From the NCBI GenBank assembly GCA_042569785.1, contig JBHPGW010000028.1, forward strand, positions 1-35,370: 35,370 nt of DNA. Reading direction: 5' to 3'. The notes under the pieces were generated by a model. It was not told the origin of the DNA. It saw nothing but the letters and a program-made list of their open reading frames with translations, and searched no databases. Positions 34,097 through 35,370 of the stretch are shown here, piece after piece. The position numbers and the translations under genes are program-made. The first letter of the stretch is position 1, and the number at the start of each line of letters is the position of its first letter. The DNA is from JBHPGW01 sp042569785 (lineage in GTDB: Bacteria > Planctomycetota > Phycisphaerae > Sedimentisphaerales > Anaerobacaceae).

Positions 34097-35118
34097 AGAA
34101 ATTAACCGATAACATTTACAATCGCGATTTGGGCCGTAACCAGCGCAAGTTTAAGCTCTGGCGTTCGGCGGGGCTGATGCTGACTTATAAGTGCAATGCA
34201 AGCTGCGAATTCTGCTATTATAACTGCTGCCCACAAAACGACGGCCTGATGCCGGTAGAAACCGCGATAAACGCATGGCGGTCATTGAAAGCCATAGCTG
34301 GTAACGACGCGAAAATACACCTTACCGGCGGTGAAGTGTTTCTCTATTGGGACCATCTTCGAGAAATACTTATCGAAGGGCAAAAACAAAAACTCGGCAA
34401 AATCGATCTGATAGAAACTAACGGTTTCTGGGCAATCGATGAAAAAATCATTATCGAACGTTTAAAAACTCTCGATGAACTCGGCATGCACCAGTTCAAG
34501 ATCAGCTGCGATCCGTTTCATCAGAAGTTTGTCGGGATCGAACCGGTTCGGCGATTAGCGGGCTTAGCACGGGACATGCTCGGAGATGAGCGGGTGTTGA
34601 TACGGTGGGAGGAGTACCTGGAAAATCCTGTCGATATGAGAGAACTCTCCGGTGAACAGCTTAATCAACAGTATATGTCCGCTGTCGAAGAATATCCGTG
34701 CCGTTTTACAGGCAGAGCAGGAGGGAAATTAGCGGAACTGTTCGCTGACAAACAGATAGAAAATTTCGCATCGGTCAATTGCGGTGGATCATTTCTCGGC
34801 GCTAAAGGGGTTCACATCGATCCTTTCGGCAATGTCTTTAGCGGGACGTGCAGCGGGATCGTTGTTGGCAATATTAATAACACTCCCCTTGAAGAAATAT
34901 GGGAGAGTTTCTCGCCGTCACAAAATGAGTTGATAAATACGCTTTTCAATTCCGGGCCTGCGGGACTTGTCGAAAAGGCGGTGCAACTCGGCTATGAAAA
35001 AGCAAAATGTTACGCAAGCAAGTGCCATCTCTGCAATAGTATTCGTGAGTTCTTCTTCAATAAGCAAATAGACAAGGCGACGATCGGGCCGACTCAGTGC
35101 TATGTTAGTGGTTTGTAG
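34093..35118 (+). CDS. Radical SAM protein with C-terminal Cys motifs, coupled to mnmG
   Basis: This 341-residue protein has the radical SAM motif CxxxCxxC at Cys34, Cys38 and Cys41 (YKCNASCEFCYYNCC), the GGE-type element LTGGEVF and a TIM-barrel length. The C-terminal part shows SPASM-like features: NCGGSFLGAKGVHIDPFGNVFSGTC, the GNINNTPLEEIWE signature and CYASKCHLCNSI near the end, enough Cys for an auxiliary iron-sulfur cluster. Such proteins modify peptides, proteins or small molecules. I cannot name the substrate, and no precursor peptide gene is visible nearby. The 4-base overlap with mnmG suggests co-expression, perhaps only by chance of gene order. Confidence 0.8.
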   Translation: MKKLTDNIYNRDLGRNQRKFKLWRSAGLMLTYKCNASCEFCYYNCCPQNDGLMPVETAINAWRSLKAIAGNDAKIHLTGGEVFLYWDHLREILIEGQKQKLGKIDLIETNGFWAIDEKIIIERLKTLDELGMHQFKISCDPFHQKFVGIEPVRRLAGLARDMLGDERVLIRWEEYLENPVDMRELSGEQLNQQYMSAVEEYPCRFTGRAGGKLAELFADKQIENFASVNCGGSFLGAKGVHIDPFGNVFSGTCSGIVVGNINNTPLEEIWESFSPSQNELINTLFNSGPAGLVEKAVQLGYEKAKCYASKCHLCNSIREFFFNKQIDKATIGPTQCYVSGL

Positions 35119-35370
35119 AGGTTGTTCTCGGTGATGTATTGAGCTACCTGAGGGTCGAGCATGCCGGTTACGTCGGCACCGGAAGCGATTTTTTCCCGGA
35201 TTTCGGTACTGCTTATATCTATCAAAGGGGTTTGAATAATATTTTGCCGCAGTTTAAGGATACGCTCTTTGCCCCATTGACCCTTGTAAGATGTAAAATC
35301 GGGTCTTTCACAGCCTCCGCGGTACATTACCGATAGATCGCAGATATCTACAAGATCGAGAATTCGATAC
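35100..35370 (-). CDS. nadD: Nicotinate-nucleotide adenylyltransferase, C-terminal part (cut by window end)
   Basis: The frame is open to the window edge, so the N-terminus is missing. The visible 89 residues read YRILDLVDICDLSVMYRGG... and end with the NadD C-terminal signature TPLIDISSTEIREKI...LDPQVAQYITENNLY. The ISSTxIR motif is the ATP-binding element of this nucleotidyltransferase family. NadD adds AMP to nicotinate mononucleotide in NAD synthesis. A CoaD-like relative is less likely because of the C-terminal 'VAQYITENNLY'. Its 3' end overlaps the radical SAM gene by 19 bases, tail to tail. Confidence 0.88.
   Translation of the reverse strand, partial: YRILDLVDICDLSVMYRGGCERPDFTSYKGQWGKERILKLRQNIIQTPLIDISSTEIREKIASGADVTGMLDPQVAQYITENNLYKPLT

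Overview
The window looks like chromosomal DNA of a Planctomycetota bacterium, most likely class Phycisphaerae. This is inferred from gene content, not from a database search. Supporting signs are secreted proteins with PEP-CTERM sorting signals, dockerin-type modules ending in the 'DWL/SWL' style common in that group, lipid A synthesis (LpxB, hence an outer membrane), and a ribosomal RNA block that lacks 16S rRNA, because unlinked rRNA genes are frequent in planctomycetes.

Layout. Positions 1-4542 hold an extracellular-protein cluster: three near-identical tandem PEP-CTERM genes (the first cut by the window edge) and a 949-residue beta-helix/dockerin protein. lpxB (minus strand, 4635-5786) is followed by a small unrecognised acidic protein and a secreted cyclophilin/beta-propeller/dockerin protein (6750-8426). 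After a 438-bp gap with two good promoters and a possible non-coding RNA comes a 1480-residue fused activase/dehydratase-like protein (8865-13307). A HepT/MntA toxin-antitoxin pair lies on the minus strand at 13288-13927. The minus-strand RNA block follows: tRNA-Ile, tRNA-Ala, 23S and 5S, with no 16S.

From 18135 the window is mainly housekeeping: a class III aminotransferase (minus), the hflK-hflC membrane complex with a phosphoglycolate-phosphatase-like HAD protein, two stand-alone CheY-like receivers, two membrane proteins (minus), transketolase, mfd, a PpiC-type lipoprotein, acpS, mnmG, a radical SAM protein translationally coupled to mnmG, and the 3' part of nadD (minus).

The most unusual layer is repetitive DNA. 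It includes a 27-bp palindrome present twice plus a third half copy, a roughly 70-bp interspersed element, 10-bp-period arrays, and heptanucleotide arrays. Several repeats lie inside reading frames: a 24-bp repeat plus hairpin in the activase gene, a 7-bp repeat in mfd, and a 7-bp repeat in the beta-helix gene. I see no CRISPR array, phage or transposase, and no clear multi-gene system without precedent. The best leads are the repeat invasions of coding sequence, the altered HepT motif, the divided dockerin protein and two candidate small transcripts.
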